DNA of 64,000 nt from Hyphomicrobiales bacterium (GTDB lineage Bacteria > Pseudomonadota > Alphaproteobacteria > Rhizobiales > Rhizobiaceae): assembly GCA_900489925.1 (NCBI GenBank), contig UEHQ01000017.1, positions 1 to 64,000 on the forward strand. Direction: 5' to 3'. The notes under the pieces were generated by a model. The model was given only the letters and a program-made list of their open reading frames with translations. It ran no database searches and was not told where the DNA came from. The translations under genes and the position numbers were made by a program. Positions 54,131 to 63,982 of the stretch are shown in pieces. How positions within the stretch are numbered: position 1 is the first letter of the stretch; each line of letters starts with the position of its first letter.

Positions 54131-55356
54131 CGCAATGACGCAATGACGTGCTTTGCGCCAGCGCTCCGCAACATCAATGCCTCCAGCAAGGCGGCCGACT
54201 GGGAAACGTCGTGCAGAGCCAGCGCGCGCTGGCGCGCCTTTTCCCCCATCGTCTCAAGGTGTGCCGCGCTTTCGCACAGAGCTGCCCGCATTGCCTCGGC
54301 AAGCGCGTCGGCGTCACCAGCAGGAACGAGCCAGCCGGTATCTGCGGTCACCAATTCGGGGATACCCGCAATATATGTCGAAATGACCGGGCGTCGGAGG
54401 GCCATGCTCTCCATCAGCACCACCGGTAGCCCTTCGGCAAAACTGGCAAGAACCATGGCACGTGCGCGCTTGATCTCGGCCATCACTCGCTCCTGGGAGA
54501 CGGCACCGATGAGCGACACGACCCGTTGAAGCGAAAGACGCTCGATCTCCGCATCGATCTGGGCACGGAGCGGCCCATCCCCCGCAAGCACCAGTTCAAA
54601 ATCCACGCCTTGGCGGGCAAGTTTCGCTGCTGCCTGCAGGAGCACCAGATGCCCTTTCTGCTCACCGAGGCGCGCGATGCAAACCAGGCGCTTCTCGGAC
54701 GACACGCCGAACGCCGGGGCAGAGCGATAGCTACCGTCCACTCCACAACGCACGACGTGCAGCTTGTGCCAGTCCGCTGGATCGGTCCATCGCATGAGTT
54801 GGCTACGACCGAACGAACTGACCGCCACGACAAACGAGGCTGTGCCTGCCTTGAGACCAAGACCCAGCAGCGAAGCACGATCGAACTCCTCCGGGCCATG
54901 CACCGTTATGCTGTAAGGAATTCCGCAAATCTCATGTGCAAGCGCAGCGACGGTGGCAGGATTCGTCCCGAAGTGGACATGAAGGTGCTCGACTTCATCC
55001 TTCAGGCACCAGTTCGCAAGCAACATCGCTTCTACCACATAGATCGTGTGGAGAACGACATCACCACGTGCGGCCGAGGCAAAGCGAAACGCCAGCCGCA
55101 AAGCTCTGCAGCTGCCCAGCGGTCGCCGCACCATGGTCGACATGCAGCCGAGCAGGACGCGAGCAACCCCGAACCGCGTGATGTGGGTGGTTTTCTGAAA
55201 CTCAGCCAGATCATCTGCGTCGCGAAGTTCGGCAGAATAAGGCCGTATGGCATACCTGCGAACTGTATGTCCGCGCTCTTCCAGCGCTGAAATTTCGCGA
55301 CGAATGAATGTGTGGCTCGGAGCGGGATACTGGTTCGTGAAATAGGCAATCTTCAT
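54124..55356 (-). CDS. Glycosyltransferase family 4
   Basis: A 410-residue GT-B enzyme: N-terminal KIAYFTNQYPAPSHTFIRREISALEERGH, HVHFGTNPATVAAL, and the C-terminal donor domain LVCIARLGEQKGH, VMVLASFAEGLPVVLMESMALRRPVISTYIAGIPELV with the E-x7-E motif. The ATG at 55356 matches the family start; a longer frame adds six residues. It is the only polysaccharide gene on the minus strand and overlaps the GT2 gene tail-to-tail by 7 nt. Confidence 0.93.
   Translation of the reverse strand: MKIAYFTNQYPAPSHTFIRREISALEERGHTVRRYAIRPYSAELRDADDLAEFQKTTHITRFGVARVLLGCMSTMVRRPLGSCRALRLAFRFASAARGDVVLHTIYVVEAMLLANWCLKDEVEHLHVHFGTNPATVAALAHEICGIPYSITVHGPEEFDRASLLGLGLKAGTASFVVAVSSFGRSQLMRWTDPADWHKLHVVRCGVDGSYRSAPAFGVSSEKRLVCIARLGEQKGHLVLLQAAAKLARQGVDFELVLAGDGPLRAQIDAEIERLSLQRVVSLIGAVSQERVMAEIKRARAMVLASFAEGLPVVLMESMALRRPVISTYIAGIPELVTADTGWLVPAGDADALAEAMRAALCESAAHLETMGEKARQRALALHDVSQSAALLEALMLRSAGAKHVIASLRH
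54125..54148. repeat. Three tandem copies of CAATGACG
   Basis: Perfect 8-bp repeats at 54125-54132, 54133-54140 and 54141-54148. They cover the stop of the GT2 gene and the last codons of the convergent GT4 gene. A change in copy number would shift the GT4 C-terminal frame. Confidence 0.85.
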
Positions 55357-55453
55357 GAATTGCTCGCCGGCCACTCTACAAATACAGGATCCAGACAGGC
55401 ACCTATATCAAACGCGTCTGGCAATTCTAATCTATACAAAAAGGGTAAGATTG

Positions 55454-55472
55454 CACCACCCTAAAGGCGGTG
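55454..55472. promoter_or_regulatory. Imperfect palindrome upstream of a glycosyltransferase gene
   Basis: CACCACCCTAAAGGCGGTG has symmetric ends (CACC/GGTG) and lies 62 bp before the TTG start at 55534. A related sequence is seen near 48308 upstream of the OPX gene. Possible shared regulator site. Confidence 0.35.
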
Positions 55473-55533
55473 TAACTGTCGACATGGATAAATATTATAC
55501 TGAAACTATACTTTGACCCTGGAGGAATTTAGG

Positions 55534-56682
55534 TTGTACCGACGGGCTATTGCAAGAGCATCAACGACGGCCACTCCAACGGCGTGCCCGGAACAGTCCA
55601 ATCGCCCTCATTGGGAGGACTCAACATCGTTGGGTGACCGTACGCTGTCTGGTGGTGCGCAGCCCTCAGAGAATGGATACGACACCACCGCTCTTGAGCT
55701 TGTGGCAGAGCGCGAGGGCAGCCCGAACACCGACGTCGGGATCGTTGTGATTGGCCGAAACGAAGGTCAGCGGCTTATCGATTGCCTTCTTTCCGTCAAA
55801 GCGCAAACCGCGCGCGTCGTCTATGTCGATTCAGGATCGAAGGACGGCAGCCTCGAGCACGCCACGTCCCTCGGCGTCGTGTCGGTGGCACTGGACAACA
55901 GCCTTCCCTTCACCGCCGCGCGCGGGCGAAACACGGGTTTTGCGACGCTGACGGCGCGTTGGCCCGATGTCCAGTTTGTTCAATTCATCGACGGCGACTG
56001 CCAACTCCATGAGGGATGGCTGGAACGCGCGCGGTCGTTTCTCGTTGAAAACGAGAAAGTCGCAGCCGTCTTTGGCGACCGTCGCGAACGCTTCCCGGAT
56101 CGAACGGTCTTCAACGCGTTATGCGATCGCGACTGGAGCGGCTGGCCGGGTGAAGTCGACGGTTGTGGCGGCGATGTCATGATGCGGGTATCTGCATTTC
56201 GGGAGGCCGAGGGCTACTCCGACGCCGTGATCGCTGGCGAAGAACCGGAATTCTGCGTCCGGCTACGCGAAAAAGGGTGGAGCATCTGGCGCATTGCTGG
56301 TGATATGTCCCGCCACGACGCCAACATGCTGAGTTTTCGTCAATGGTGGCGCCGTGCATTGCGTGGCGGTTACGCCTTCGCAGAGGTCTCCTTTATCCAT
56401 CGCAATTCGCCCTTTACGATCTGGAAGCACGATGTGACACGAACGGTGTTCTGGGCGGCTATCCTGCCGCTGATCATCGTCGTTTTCGACAGCCCAAGCA
56501 TGCTCGCGCTCTACCCCCTGCAGATTCTGCGGTTGGCCTTGCGCGATGGCTTCTGGAAGGCGGAGAGCTGGCGAAACGCGCTGTTCGATGGACTGGCGAA
56601 ATTCCCGGAAATGCAAGGGATCGCGAAGTTCTATCTCAACATGCTGATTGGTCGTTTACAGACCATTATCGAATACAAATAA
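55534..56682 (+). CDS. Glycosyltransferase family 2
   Basis: About 382 residues. A variable N-terminus of about 65 residues precedes the GT-A fold: VGIVVIGRNEGQRLIDCLLSVK, VVYVDSGSKDGSLEHA, FTAARGRNTGFA, FVQFIDGDCQLHEGWL (DGD metal motif) and EEPEFCVRLREKGW. The C-terminus has a hydrophobic stretch (VFWAAILPLIIVVFDSPSMLALYPLQI), so it is probably membrane-attached. TTG at 55534 is the likely start, with GGAGG 8 nt upstream; a TTG at 55513 precedes the ribosome site. It makes one linkage of the repeat unit. Confidence 0.87.
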   Translation: MYRRAIARASTTATPTACPEQSNRPHWEDSTSLGDRTLSGGAQPSENGYDTTALELVAEREGSPNTDVGIVVIGRNEGQRLIDCLLSVKAQTARVVYVDSGSKDGSLEHATSLGVVSVALDNSLPFTAARGRNTGFATLTARWPDVQFVQFIDGDCQLHEGWLERARSFLVENEKVAAVFGDRRERFPDRTVFNALCDRDWSGWPGEVDGCGGDVMMRVSAFREAEGYSDAVIAGEEPEFCVRLREKGWSIWRIAGDMSRHDANMLSFRQWWRRALRGGYAFAEVSFIHRNSPFTIWKHDVTRTVFWAAILPLIIVVFDSPSMLALYPLQILRLALRDGFWKAESWRNALFDGLAKFPEMQGIAKFYLNMLIGRLQTIIEYK

Positions 56683-57935
56683 GCGGAGCGTGGAGGCAAG
56701 CGATCAAGGCAAGGGCAGAGTTTGATCTTGATCGAGCCCTCATCTTACGCTCGAATACGTACAGAAAATAGTAAATGCAAACCTCACCATTATTGCACGA
56801 AACGACCACTCCAAATATTTTTCGATTACATGAAAAGACAACAAACCAACACAAGAATGGATTTAATCTAAAATGACTTTGACGTATTGAATTCTATATT
56901 ACGCATTCTACCACTCAGCAGAACACAACCTTGCTTCATGCTATTTTTGACTATTGCATACTCGAATATTTGCGCTTAGCATATTTGAATTCGGAAACAA
57001 AGACGTACGTGACCCACCACCTGGTTATGTGTTTCCATCGAATAAGGATGTTTAAGCTGGCGGCGCACCTCCCCAGTCGGGTGAACTGTGCGCATCTCAA
57101 GGTCTTCGGAACGGGCGTAATCAGTATGAAAATACAAAAGATGCATAGCCGAGCCGTTCACGCCGAGAGCTCCAAGGCCAGCGCAAATGCATTGGTTATC
57201 GAAATTGATTGGAACGCCCCAGCGACGCCAGGCCGCTCATCCGCCCTAGCGTCTCGCAAATATTCGATCAGGTAGGCGTAGCATCAAATCAGGGGGTCGA
57301 GGCGATGGCGTGGCGGAATGATCGGAAGCGAAGTTTCACATTTCGCAAGCGCGTGCCACGCGGGCACGTTGCGGGTTTTGACCTAAACGGCTCTGGGGCG
57401 CACGTCTTCGCTTGCATGGCCTTGCTCATGCCGCTGCAAAGAGGGTCGAGCCTGGACCATATCCAGAATTGGGTCCTGCTGGTGAGGACCGTGGCGAGTG
57501 CGCGGGCGCATCAGAAGATGCTTGATGGCGTGAGCAATCACTCCGAAAACGAAAAGAATACTCGCTAGCGTTCCGCCGGCCCGACGCCGGACGCTCTATG
57601 CCGCTCCAGGCATACAAGCACTGTTCGACGCGGCATCCGCCGTTCGTCACCATACCCATAGAGCTGCAGCTCCTTCGCTCCCCCGGGGCAGCGAACGCTC
57701 GCCAGGGCGAACCATACCACTTTGGAAAAGCTTGAGCACACAGCAGCGGGGGCCGCTTGAACCGCCCGAGGAGCGTACACGCTCCACGATTGTTTCAAAT
57801 ACTTTCCGGCTATACTTCGCGTTAAAGGTCGATGCATTCGAGGCGTACTTAATATTTACTTAATAAGGAGTACGTTCGGGCAATTGTTGCTCACGTTAAT
57901 CCCATGTTAACTAGACTGGCGGGTTGAGGATTTTT
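56683..57935. other. 1.25-kb region without a recognised gene
   Basis: AT-rich from 56760 to 57050, then of normal composition. Frames at 57126-57275 (49 codons, no ribosome site) and 57305-57568 (87 codons, GGGGGTCGAGG before ATG) are the best candidates, but neither resembles a known family. The last 100 bp (AATATTTACTTAATAAGGAGT and a GTTAA/TTAAC pair at 57894-57910) probably hold the promoter of the sugar transferase gene. Confidence 0.5.
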
Positions 57936-59378
57936 ATGATGGCCATGCCGGTCGAACAAAGCTGGAACGCCTACCGTGCGATCAGAGACAATCGCAAATG
58001 GTTCGGCTTCAATAGTGTTGCAATAACCTATGTTGCGGCAACGCTTGATTTCCTGATCTTGCTTGCAGCGAGCGCTGCGGGACACACGATCTACGAGAAA
58101 ATAGCGTTCGGGACTTACGCCGACGCATCGCTATACGTTGGCATAGGCCTTCTCGTTGCAACGGTGTTCGTATTGGCGATGGGCGGAATGCATGCCTATC
58201 GTCCCTCGGAAGTTTTCTCCCTCCGCAATCAGATGGTCGCGATCTGCACCGTCCTGCCGGCAGTTATCATCTTCATGCTGGCAATCGTCTTCTTCCTAAA
58301 GATAGGCGAAACGATTTCGCGCGGCGCGATCCTGTCAACGGCGCTGCTCTCTGTCGCCGGCCTCGTATCTTCACGCCTTTTGTGGTCTGCCTATCTCAAG
58401 AAGGCGATCGCCCGCGCGTCCTTTCCGACGCGCCGCGCCTTGCTGATTTGCCCTGATGCAACGCCCATGGAGCCGATCATCAGGAAATCCGCCCTTGGTG
58501 GACTATCGATCAAGCATACCATGCATATTGGCGATACGCAGACGAGCCGAAGCGCGTTGATCGACGCCTACGAAAAGCATGGAATTGATGACGTCGACGA
58601 AGTCCTCATCGTCTGGGGTGACTATGGCAACCTTCCGGCCCTGGAAGAATGCCTTTCCGCGTTGAGGCAGTTCTGTGTTCCTGTCAGCGTCATGTTTGGC
58701 GGCCTAGTGGGCGACATCGTCGAAGGCTTCCCGCAAGCTGTCGGAGAGAGCCGCAGTTTTCAGACGCACAGACCCCCTTTGGGCCTCTATGAGCGCGGCC
58801 TCAAGCGGGCTTTCGATGTCATTTTCTCTGTCACGGCATTGACGGCGATGCTGCCGATTTGCCTCATCGTCGCAATCGCGATCAAGCTGGACAGCCCCGG
58901 ACCGGTCTTCTTCCTGCAATCGCGCAAGGGGTATAGTGGCCGCTCCTTCCGCATCGTGAAGTTCCGCAGCATGTCGGTCATGGAAGATGCCGCTGATATC
59001 CGGCAGGCAACACGCAATGACCCACGCGTAACCAGAGTAGGGGCGTTCATTCGTTCGTCCAGCATCGACGAGCTGCCGCAGTTCTGGAATGTGCTGAAGG
59101 GAGACATGTCCGTTGTCGGACCCCGTCCGCATGCATTGGCTCATGACAATCTTTACGGAGCGCTGATCGCCCAGTACGCTTCGCGCCGGCACGTGAAGCC
59201 TGGCCTCACCGGCTGGGCACAGATCAACGGCCATCGAGGCGAAACGCCGACCATCGAGAAAATGGCCGACCGGGTGCGTCACGACATCTGGTATATAAAC
59301 AACTGGTCGCTCTGGCTCGACCTCAGAATAGTTCTGTCAACGGCACTTGGACTGAAAGATCGGAGTGACGTTTACTAA
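57936..59378 (+). CDS. Initiating sugar-phosphate transferase (WcaJ/ExoY-like)
   Basis: About 480 residues, polyprenyl glycosylphosphotransferase. Four N-terminal helices, a cytoplasmic nucleotide-binding-like domain (about 150-280), a hydrophobic segment (VIFSVTALTAMLPICLIVAIAIKLDSPGPVFF) and the catalytic end with KFRSM, RNDPRVTRVGAFIRSSSIDELPQFWNVLKGDMSVVGPRPHA and KPGLTGWAQINGHRGET. It transfers the first sugar phosphate, probably glucose, to undecaprenyl phosphate. GAGGA before ATG 57936. Confidence 0.93.
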   Translation: MMAMPVEQSWNAYRAIRDNRKWFGFNSVAITYVAATLDFLILLAASAAGHTIYEKIAFGTYADASLYVGIGLLVATVFVLAMGGMHAYRPSEVFSLRNQMVAICTVLPAVIIFMLAIVFFLKIGETISRGAILSTALLSVAGLVSSRLLWSAYLKKAIARASFPTRRALLICPDATPMEPIIRKSALGGLSIKHTMHIGDTQTSRSALIDAYEKHGIDDVDEVLIVWGDYGNLPALEECLSALRQFCVPVSVMFGGLVGDIVEGFPQAVGESRSFQTHRPPLGLYERGLKRAFDVIFSVTALTAMLPICLIVAIAIKLDSPGPVFFLQSRKGYSGRSFRIVKFRSMSVMEDAADIRQATRNDPRVTRVGAFIRSSSIDELPQFWNVLKGDMSVVGPRPHALAHDNLYGALIAQYASRRHVKPGLTGWAQINGHRGETPTIEKMADRVRHDIWYINNWSLWLDLRIVLSTALGLKDRSDVY

Positions 59379-59429
59379 AGACTCATCGTTATCCTTGTGT
59401 TCGCGTTGGTATGAGAAGGTGCGTAGACG

Positions 59430-60479
59430 ATGATACTTGTAACCGGCGGAGCCGGCTTTATCGGGTCGAACTTCATCCTGGACTGGCTGTCGCATAATGA
59501 CGAACCGGTCTTGAACCTTGATGCCCTGACCTATGCAGGAAACCTGCACAATCTGGCATCGCTCAAGGGCGATCCCCGTTACACCTTCGTCCACGGCAAT
59601 ATTGCCGACGCCTCGTTGGTGGCCGGCCTGCTGTCGAGGCATGCCCCCACGGCCATTATCAATTTCGCCGCCGAGAGCCATGTTGATCGCTCGATCCACG
59701 GCCCGGAGGAGTTTATTCAAACGAACATCCTTGGGACATTTCGACTGCTGGAGGCCGCCAGGGCCTATTGGTCCAGCCTCCCAAACGGCAATGCTTTCCG
59801 GTTCCTGCACATATCCACCGACGAGGTCTTCGGGACGCTCTCTCCCGCGGATCCGGCTTTCGACGAACAGACGCCATACCAACCCAACAGTCCCTATTCG
59901 GCCAGCAAGGCGGCAAGCGATCACCTGGTGCGCGCCTACCACCACACCTACGGGATGCCGGTCCTTACGACCAACTGCTCGAACAATTATGGACCCTATC
60001 ACTTCCCTGAGAAGCTGATCCCCTTGGTGATCCACAACGCGCTTCAAGGGCGCCCTTTGCCGATCTATGGCGACGGGCAGCAAATCCGGGACTGGCTCTA
60101 TGTCCGGGACCATTGCAGCGCCGTTCGGCGCGTGCTGGAAGCGGGCGAGCCCGGCCAGACATACAATATCGGCGGCCTCAACGAGCGTACCAACCTGGAG
60201 GTCGTGACCTTGCTTTGCGACATCCTCGACGAACGCCGCCCAAAGGCCGACGGGACATCCTATAGCAGCCAGATCAACTACGTCACCGACCGACCGGGGC
60301 ATGACCGGCGATACGCCATCGATGCTCGCAAGATCCAGGAACAGCTCGGCTGGCGCCCTGCCGAAACCTTCGACAGCGGCATTCGCAAGACCGTCGAGTG
60401 GTATCTTGAAAATCAAGCCTGGGTGAAGGACGTCACGTCAGGCAATTATCGCCACTGGATCGAGAAGCAATACGCATGA
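59430..60479 (+). CDS. rmlB: dTDP-glucose 4,6-dehydratase
   Basis: A 349-residue extended SDR, second step of dTDP-L-rhamnose synthesis. Seen: VTGGAGFIGSNFI (NAD site), FAAESHVDRSI, HISTDEVFG (catalytic Thr-Asp-Glu), YSASKAASDHL (Tyr-x3-Lys) and NNYGPYHFPEKLIP. Start of a four-gene rml set in B-D-A-C order, each overlapping the next by 4 nt. Confidence 0.97.
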   Translation: MILVTGGAGFIGSNFILDWLSHNDEPVLNLDALTYAGNLHNLASLKGDPRYTFVHGNIADASLVAGLLSRHAPTAIINFAAESHVDRSIHGPEEFIQTNILGTFRLLEAARAYWSSLPNGNAFRFLHISTDEVFGTLSPADPAFDEQTPYQPNSPYSASKAASDHLVRAYHHTYGMPVLTTNCSNNYGPYHFPEKLIPLVIHNALQGRPLPIYGDGQQIRDWLYVRDHCSAVRRVLEAGEPGQTYNIGGLNERTNLEVVTLLCDILDERRPKADGTSYSSQINYVTDRPGHDRRYAIDARKIQEQLGWRPAETFDSGIRKTVEWYLENQAWVKDVTSGNYRHWIEKQYA

Positions 60480-61372
60480 GGCTGCTGCTTCTCGGCAAGA
60501 ATGGACAGGTTGGCCTGGCGCTTCAGCAGTCGCTACAGCCGCTCGGCGAGGTGATTGCCTGCGGCCGGGATTCCGTCGACATCGCGGCTATAGATAGCCT
60601 TGCCGGACAACTCACCCGGCTCAGCCCCGACGTGATCGTCAACGCCGCAGCCTACACCCAGGTCGACCTGGCGGAAACCGAAGTTGACGCCGCATTCCGC
60701 GTCAACGAGGCAGCCGTCAAGGTCATGGCGGATTACGCCCGCGATCATGGTGCGCTGCTCGTGCACTATTCGACGGATTATGTCTTCGATGGCCAGAAAG
60801 ACGGTGCCTACGTTGAAACGGACGAGACACATCCGCTGAACGTCTACGGCCGGTCGAAACGGGCAAGCGAGGCCGCCATCGAGGCATCCGGCTGCCGCCA
60901 CCTCGTGTTTCGCACGAGCTGGGTCTTCTCCGCCGATGGAACGAATTTTATCAAGACAATGCTGCGACTTGCCGCCGAACGATCGAGCCTGCGGGTCGTT
61001 GCCGACCAGTTCGGCGCACCGACAGCAGCCGAGCTGATTGCCGACGTGACGGCGCTTGCCGTCGCAGGCGATTCCAGGGGCGAGTTGGCAGGTGGCATCT
61101 ACCATCTGACGGCCAGCGGAAAGACAAGCTGGTATGAACTGGCGCGTTATGTTGTCCGGCGCGCAGGAGAGCTCGGCTTCGTCCTGAAGGCAGGCCCCGA
61201 CGACATCGAGCCGGTTACGACCGAGGAATTTCCACGTCCCGCGACACGACCGAAGAACTCCTGCCTCGATACGGGCGCACTGCGTTCCGCTCTCGGCATC
61301 TCACTGCCGGACTGGACCTTGCATGTGGACCGGATACTCGATCAATTGCGAAAACGGGAACTCCAATCGTGA
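60476..61372 (+). CDS. rmlD: dTDP-4-dehydrorhamnose reductase
   Basis: A 298-residue reductase, last step of dTDP-L-rhamnose synthesis. [14 protein letters not shown] (cofactor site), [32 protein letters not shown] and RTSWVFS match RmlD. ATG overlaps rmlB by 4 nt. Confidence 0.96.
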   Translation: MRLLLLGKNGQVGLALQQSLQPLGEVIACGRDSVDIAAIDSLAGQLTRLSPDVIVNAAAYTQVDLAETEVDAAFRVNEAAVKVMADYARDHGALLVHYSTDYVFDGQKDGAYVETDETHPLNVYGRSKRASEAAIEASGCRHLVFRTSWVFSADGTNFIKTMLRLAAERSSLRVVADQFGAPTAAELIADVTALAVAGDSRGELAGGIYHLTASGKTSWYELARYVVRRAGELGFVLKAGPDDIEPVTTEEFPRPATRPKNSCLDTGALRSALGISLPDWTLHVDRILDQLRKRELQS

Positions 61373-62253
61373 CAAGAAAAGGCATCATCCTGGCCGGAGG
61401 TTCCGGCACTCGCCTGCACCCGGCGACCCTTGCCATCAGCAAGCAATTGCTCCCAGTCTTCGACAAGCCCATGATCTATTACCCCCTCAGCACGTTGATG
61501 CTGGCGGGTATCAGGGACATTCTCGTTATCTCGACGCCGCAGGACATCCCGCGGTTCGAGCAGCTGCTTGGCAGCGGTCATGATTGGGGGATCAATTTCT
61601 CCTATGCCGCGCAACCATCGCCGGACGGCCTGGCGCAGGCTTTCGTCATTGGCGAACAATTTCTCGACGGCGCGCCATCGGCCCTCGTGCTTGGCGACAA
61701 CATCTTTTACGGCCACGATCTTCCGCCACTCCTAAAGAGCGGCATGGCGCGGGAGACAGGTGCCACCGTCTTTGCCTACCACGTGCAGGATCCGGAGCGT
61801 TATGGTGTCGTCGAGTTCAACGGCGACGCACGGGTTCTGTCCATCGAGGAAAAGCCTGCCAAGCCGAAGTCGAACTACGCGGTAACAGGGCTCTATTTCT
61901 ATGACGGGCGCGCGGTGGAGTTTGCCAAGCAACTGCGGCCTTCGCCGCGCGGCGAGTTGGAGATCACCGATCTCAACCGTTGCTATCTCGACGATGGGAG
62001 CCTGACCGTCGAGATCATGGGACGCGGCTATGCCTGGCTGGACACGGGAACCCACGATTCCCTTCTCGATGCGGGCCAGTTCATCTCCACGCTCGAGCGC
62101 CGGCAGGGTCTCAAGGTCTCGTGCCCTGAAGAAATTGCCTTCCGCAACCGCTGGATCGACGCGGCACAACTCGAACGCCTTGCAACCCCGCTTGCAAAAA
62201 GTGGCTACGGAAAATACCTGCTGCAGCTGCTCGCGGAGGCAGGTAGTCGATGA
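61369..62253 (+). CDS. rmlA: Glucose-1-phosphate thymidylyltransferase
   Basis: A 294-residue nucleotidyltransferase, first step of the pathway. [44 protein letters not shown] is diagnostic; [11 protein letters not shown] and [33 protein letters not shown] follow. GTG start at 61369, coupled to rmlD (GTGA). Confidence 0.97.
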   Translation: MTRKGIILAGGSGTRLHPATLAISKQLLPVFDKPMIYYPLSTLMLAGIRDILVISTPQDIPRFEQLLGSGHDWGINFSYAAQPSPDGLAQAFVIGEQFLDGAPSALVLGDNIFYGHDLPPLLKSGMARETGATVFAYHVQDPERYGVVEFNGDARVLSIEEKPAKPKSNYAVTGLYFYDGRAVEFAKQLRPSPRGELEITDLNRCYLDDGSLTVEIMGRGYAWLDTGTHDSLLDAGQFISTLERRQGLKVSCPEEIAFRNRWIDAAQLERLATPLAKSGYGKYLLQLLAEAGSR

Positions 62254-62795
62254 AGGTCACAGCGCTGGATATTGCCGACGTGTTGCTCGTGGAGCCGACC
62301 GTCCATGGCGACGAAAGAGGCTTCTTCTTCGAGAGCTTCAATCAGGCGCGCTTCGATGCAGCCGTCGGCAGAAACGTTACCTTCGTGCAGGACAATCACT
62401 CGAAATCCTCCAAGGGCGTCCTGCGCGGTCTGCACTACCAGATCAGGCAGCCACAAGCGAAACTGGTCCGCGTGGTTGAAGGCGAGGTCTTCGATGTCGC
62501 TGTCGATCTCCGCAAATCCTCACCCACCTTCGGCAGGTGGGCAAGCGCATTGCTTTCGGCCGAGAACAAGCGCCAGCTTTGGGTCCCCGAGGGCTTCGCG
62601 CATGGCTTTCTGGTGCTCTCGGACACGGCGCAATTCCTCTACAAGACAACGGACTTCTACTCGCCCGAGCACGAGCGTGCGCTGATCTGGAACGACCCGA
62701 CCCTGGGCATTCGCTGGCCGAGCGACACACCGCCGGTTCTTTCGCAAAAGGATGCGGTCGCACCAACGCTCGAAGCGGCAGATCTTTTCGGCTAG
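62250..62795 (+). CDS. rmlC: dTDP-4-dehydrorhamnose 3,5-epimerase
   Basis: A 181-residue cupin epimerase, third step of the pathway. [36 protein letters not shown] (catalytic His) and [29 protein letters not shown] are conserved. It completes the rml set and is the last gene of the polysaccharide locus in this window. Confidence 0.97.
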   Translation: MKVTALDIADVLLVEPTVHGDERGFFFESFNQARFDAAVGRNVTFVQDNHSKSSKGVLRGLHYQIRQPQAKLVRVVEGEVFDVAVDLRKSSPTFGRWASALLSAENKRQLWVPEGFAHGFLVLSDTAQFLYKTTDFYSPEHERALIWNDPTLGIRWPSDTPPVLSQKDAVAPTLEAADLFG

Positions 62796-62866
62796 CTCCC
62801 TCCGGCCCTCTTCCTCCAGATTGCAGATCTGCCATCTCGACCCACAACGACCTCGCCACCCACGCT

Positions 62867-62888
62867 AAACGCTTTCCGGAAACGTTTT
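62867..62888. promoter_or_regulatory. Candidate LacI-type operator
   Basis: AAACGCTTTCCGGAAACGTTTT has the perfect centre TTTCCGGAAA (62873-62882) and AAACG/CGTTT ends, the usual form of LacI/GalR operators. It lies about 50 bp before the LacI-family gene, so autoregulation is likely. Confidence 0.6.
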
Positions 62889-62935
62889 GATGTGGCAAGT
62901 AGTAGGGATAAGCCTATTGCAATCGAGGAGGAAGA

Positions 62936-63982
62936 TTGCCGCAGATGAGGGGAATTCGCCAACTCGCCAAGCACCTCGATATCTCCATCGGGACGGTTTC
63001 GCGCGCACTGAATGGCAAGCCGGATGTCAATGAGGAGACGCGCAAGCGCGTGCTTGCCGCAGCTGAAGAGCTGGGCTACGTGGCCAACCAATCCGGTCGC
63101 AGCCTGCGACAAGGCACGACCAACGCCATCGGCATGATGGTGGAATCCAGCAAGGAAACGGTCGAAAACAGCGACAACTTCTTCCTGGGTGTGACGGGTG
63201 GCGTGCAAAGCGTGCTTTCGCGGCACAATCTCGACCTGTTCATGCTGCCATGCCCCAATGATGAAGACCCGTACGAATACATGAAGCGCATGGTCGCGCG
63301 GCAGGTCGTGGATGCGATGATCATTTCGGCGACGCAGCGGATCGACAAGCGTATCGACCTACTGGTGAAGGCGCAGATCCCGTTCGTCGCATTGGGCCGC
63401 AGCTCATCAGGCGGCGACTATAACTGGATCGACCTGGACTTCGAGGGCGTGGCGACGAAAGCCGTCGATCGGCTTGTCTCCAAGGGGCACAGGCGCATCG
63501 CGGTCGCCGCTCCGTCGAGCGACATCAACCTCGGCTATATCTTTGTCGATGCCTACCGTCGCGCACTGGAGCGACACGGTATCGAATACGACCCCTCTCG
63601 AGTGATCCGCGTTCAATCGAGCGAGAATGGTGGCTATCAGGCGGCCGAGACGATGCTTCGCCTGGAGGATCGACCGACGGCGATCATCCTGATCTACGAA
63701 CTGATGGCCATCGGCTTCTACCGACGCATGGTGGAGGAGGGGATCTTTCCCGGGCGCGACGTGGCCGTCATCGGCTTTCGTGAGGAACCGCGCGCCAAGT
63801 TTCTTCAGCCTAGTCTGACTCGCTTTCGCATGTCGCTTGCCGATCTCGGAGTCGAACTTGCCGAGACACTTCTTGCGACCATGCCAGTCTATGCCGCGCA
63901 CTATCCGGCAAGTGCCCGCAATACCATCTGGCCGCTCGAGCTCGTTCCCGGCGAAAGCGACGCGTTCATACTCAAAGCGTGA
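62936..63982 (+). CDS. LacI-family transcriptional regulator
   Basis: About 348 residues. N-terminal helix-turn-helix IRQLAKHLDISIGTVSRALNGKPDVNEETRKRVLAAAEELGYVANQSGRSLRQG, then a periplasmic-binding-protein-like ligand domain (GMMVESSKETVENSDNFFLGVTGGVQS onward). TTG at 62936 is 4 nt after AGGAGG; the ATG at 62945 is 13 nt after it, so TTG is slightly favoured. It probably controls sugar genes beyond the right edge and itself through the palindrome upstream. Confidence 0.92.
   Translation: MPQMRGIRQLAKHLDISIGTVSRALNGKPDVNEETRKRVLAAAEELGYVANQSGRSLRQGTTNAIGMMVESSKETVENSDNFFLGVTGGVQSVLSRHNLDLFMLPCPNDEDPYEYMKRMVARQVVDAMIISATQRIDKRIDLLVKAQIPFVALGRSSSGGDYNWIDLDFEGVATKAVDRLVSKGHRRIAVAAPSSDINLGYIFVDAYRRALERHGIEYDPSRVIRVQSSENGGYQAAETMLRLEDRPTAIILIYELMAIGFYRRMVEEGIFPGRDVAVIGFREEPRAKFLQPSLTRFRMSLADLGVELAETLLATMPVYAAHYPASARNTIWPLELVPGESDAFILKA

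Noticed and set aside
54526..55290. 254-codon plus-strand frame opposite the GT4 gene
   Set aside because: Antisense to a well-conserved glycosyltransferase; composition is low-complexity basic with no domain match.
57565..57837. 90-codon minus-strand frame before the sugar transferase gene, considered as a transposase remnant
   Set aside because: No DDE or HTH motif and no terminal inverted repeats were seen, so there is no support for a mobile element.
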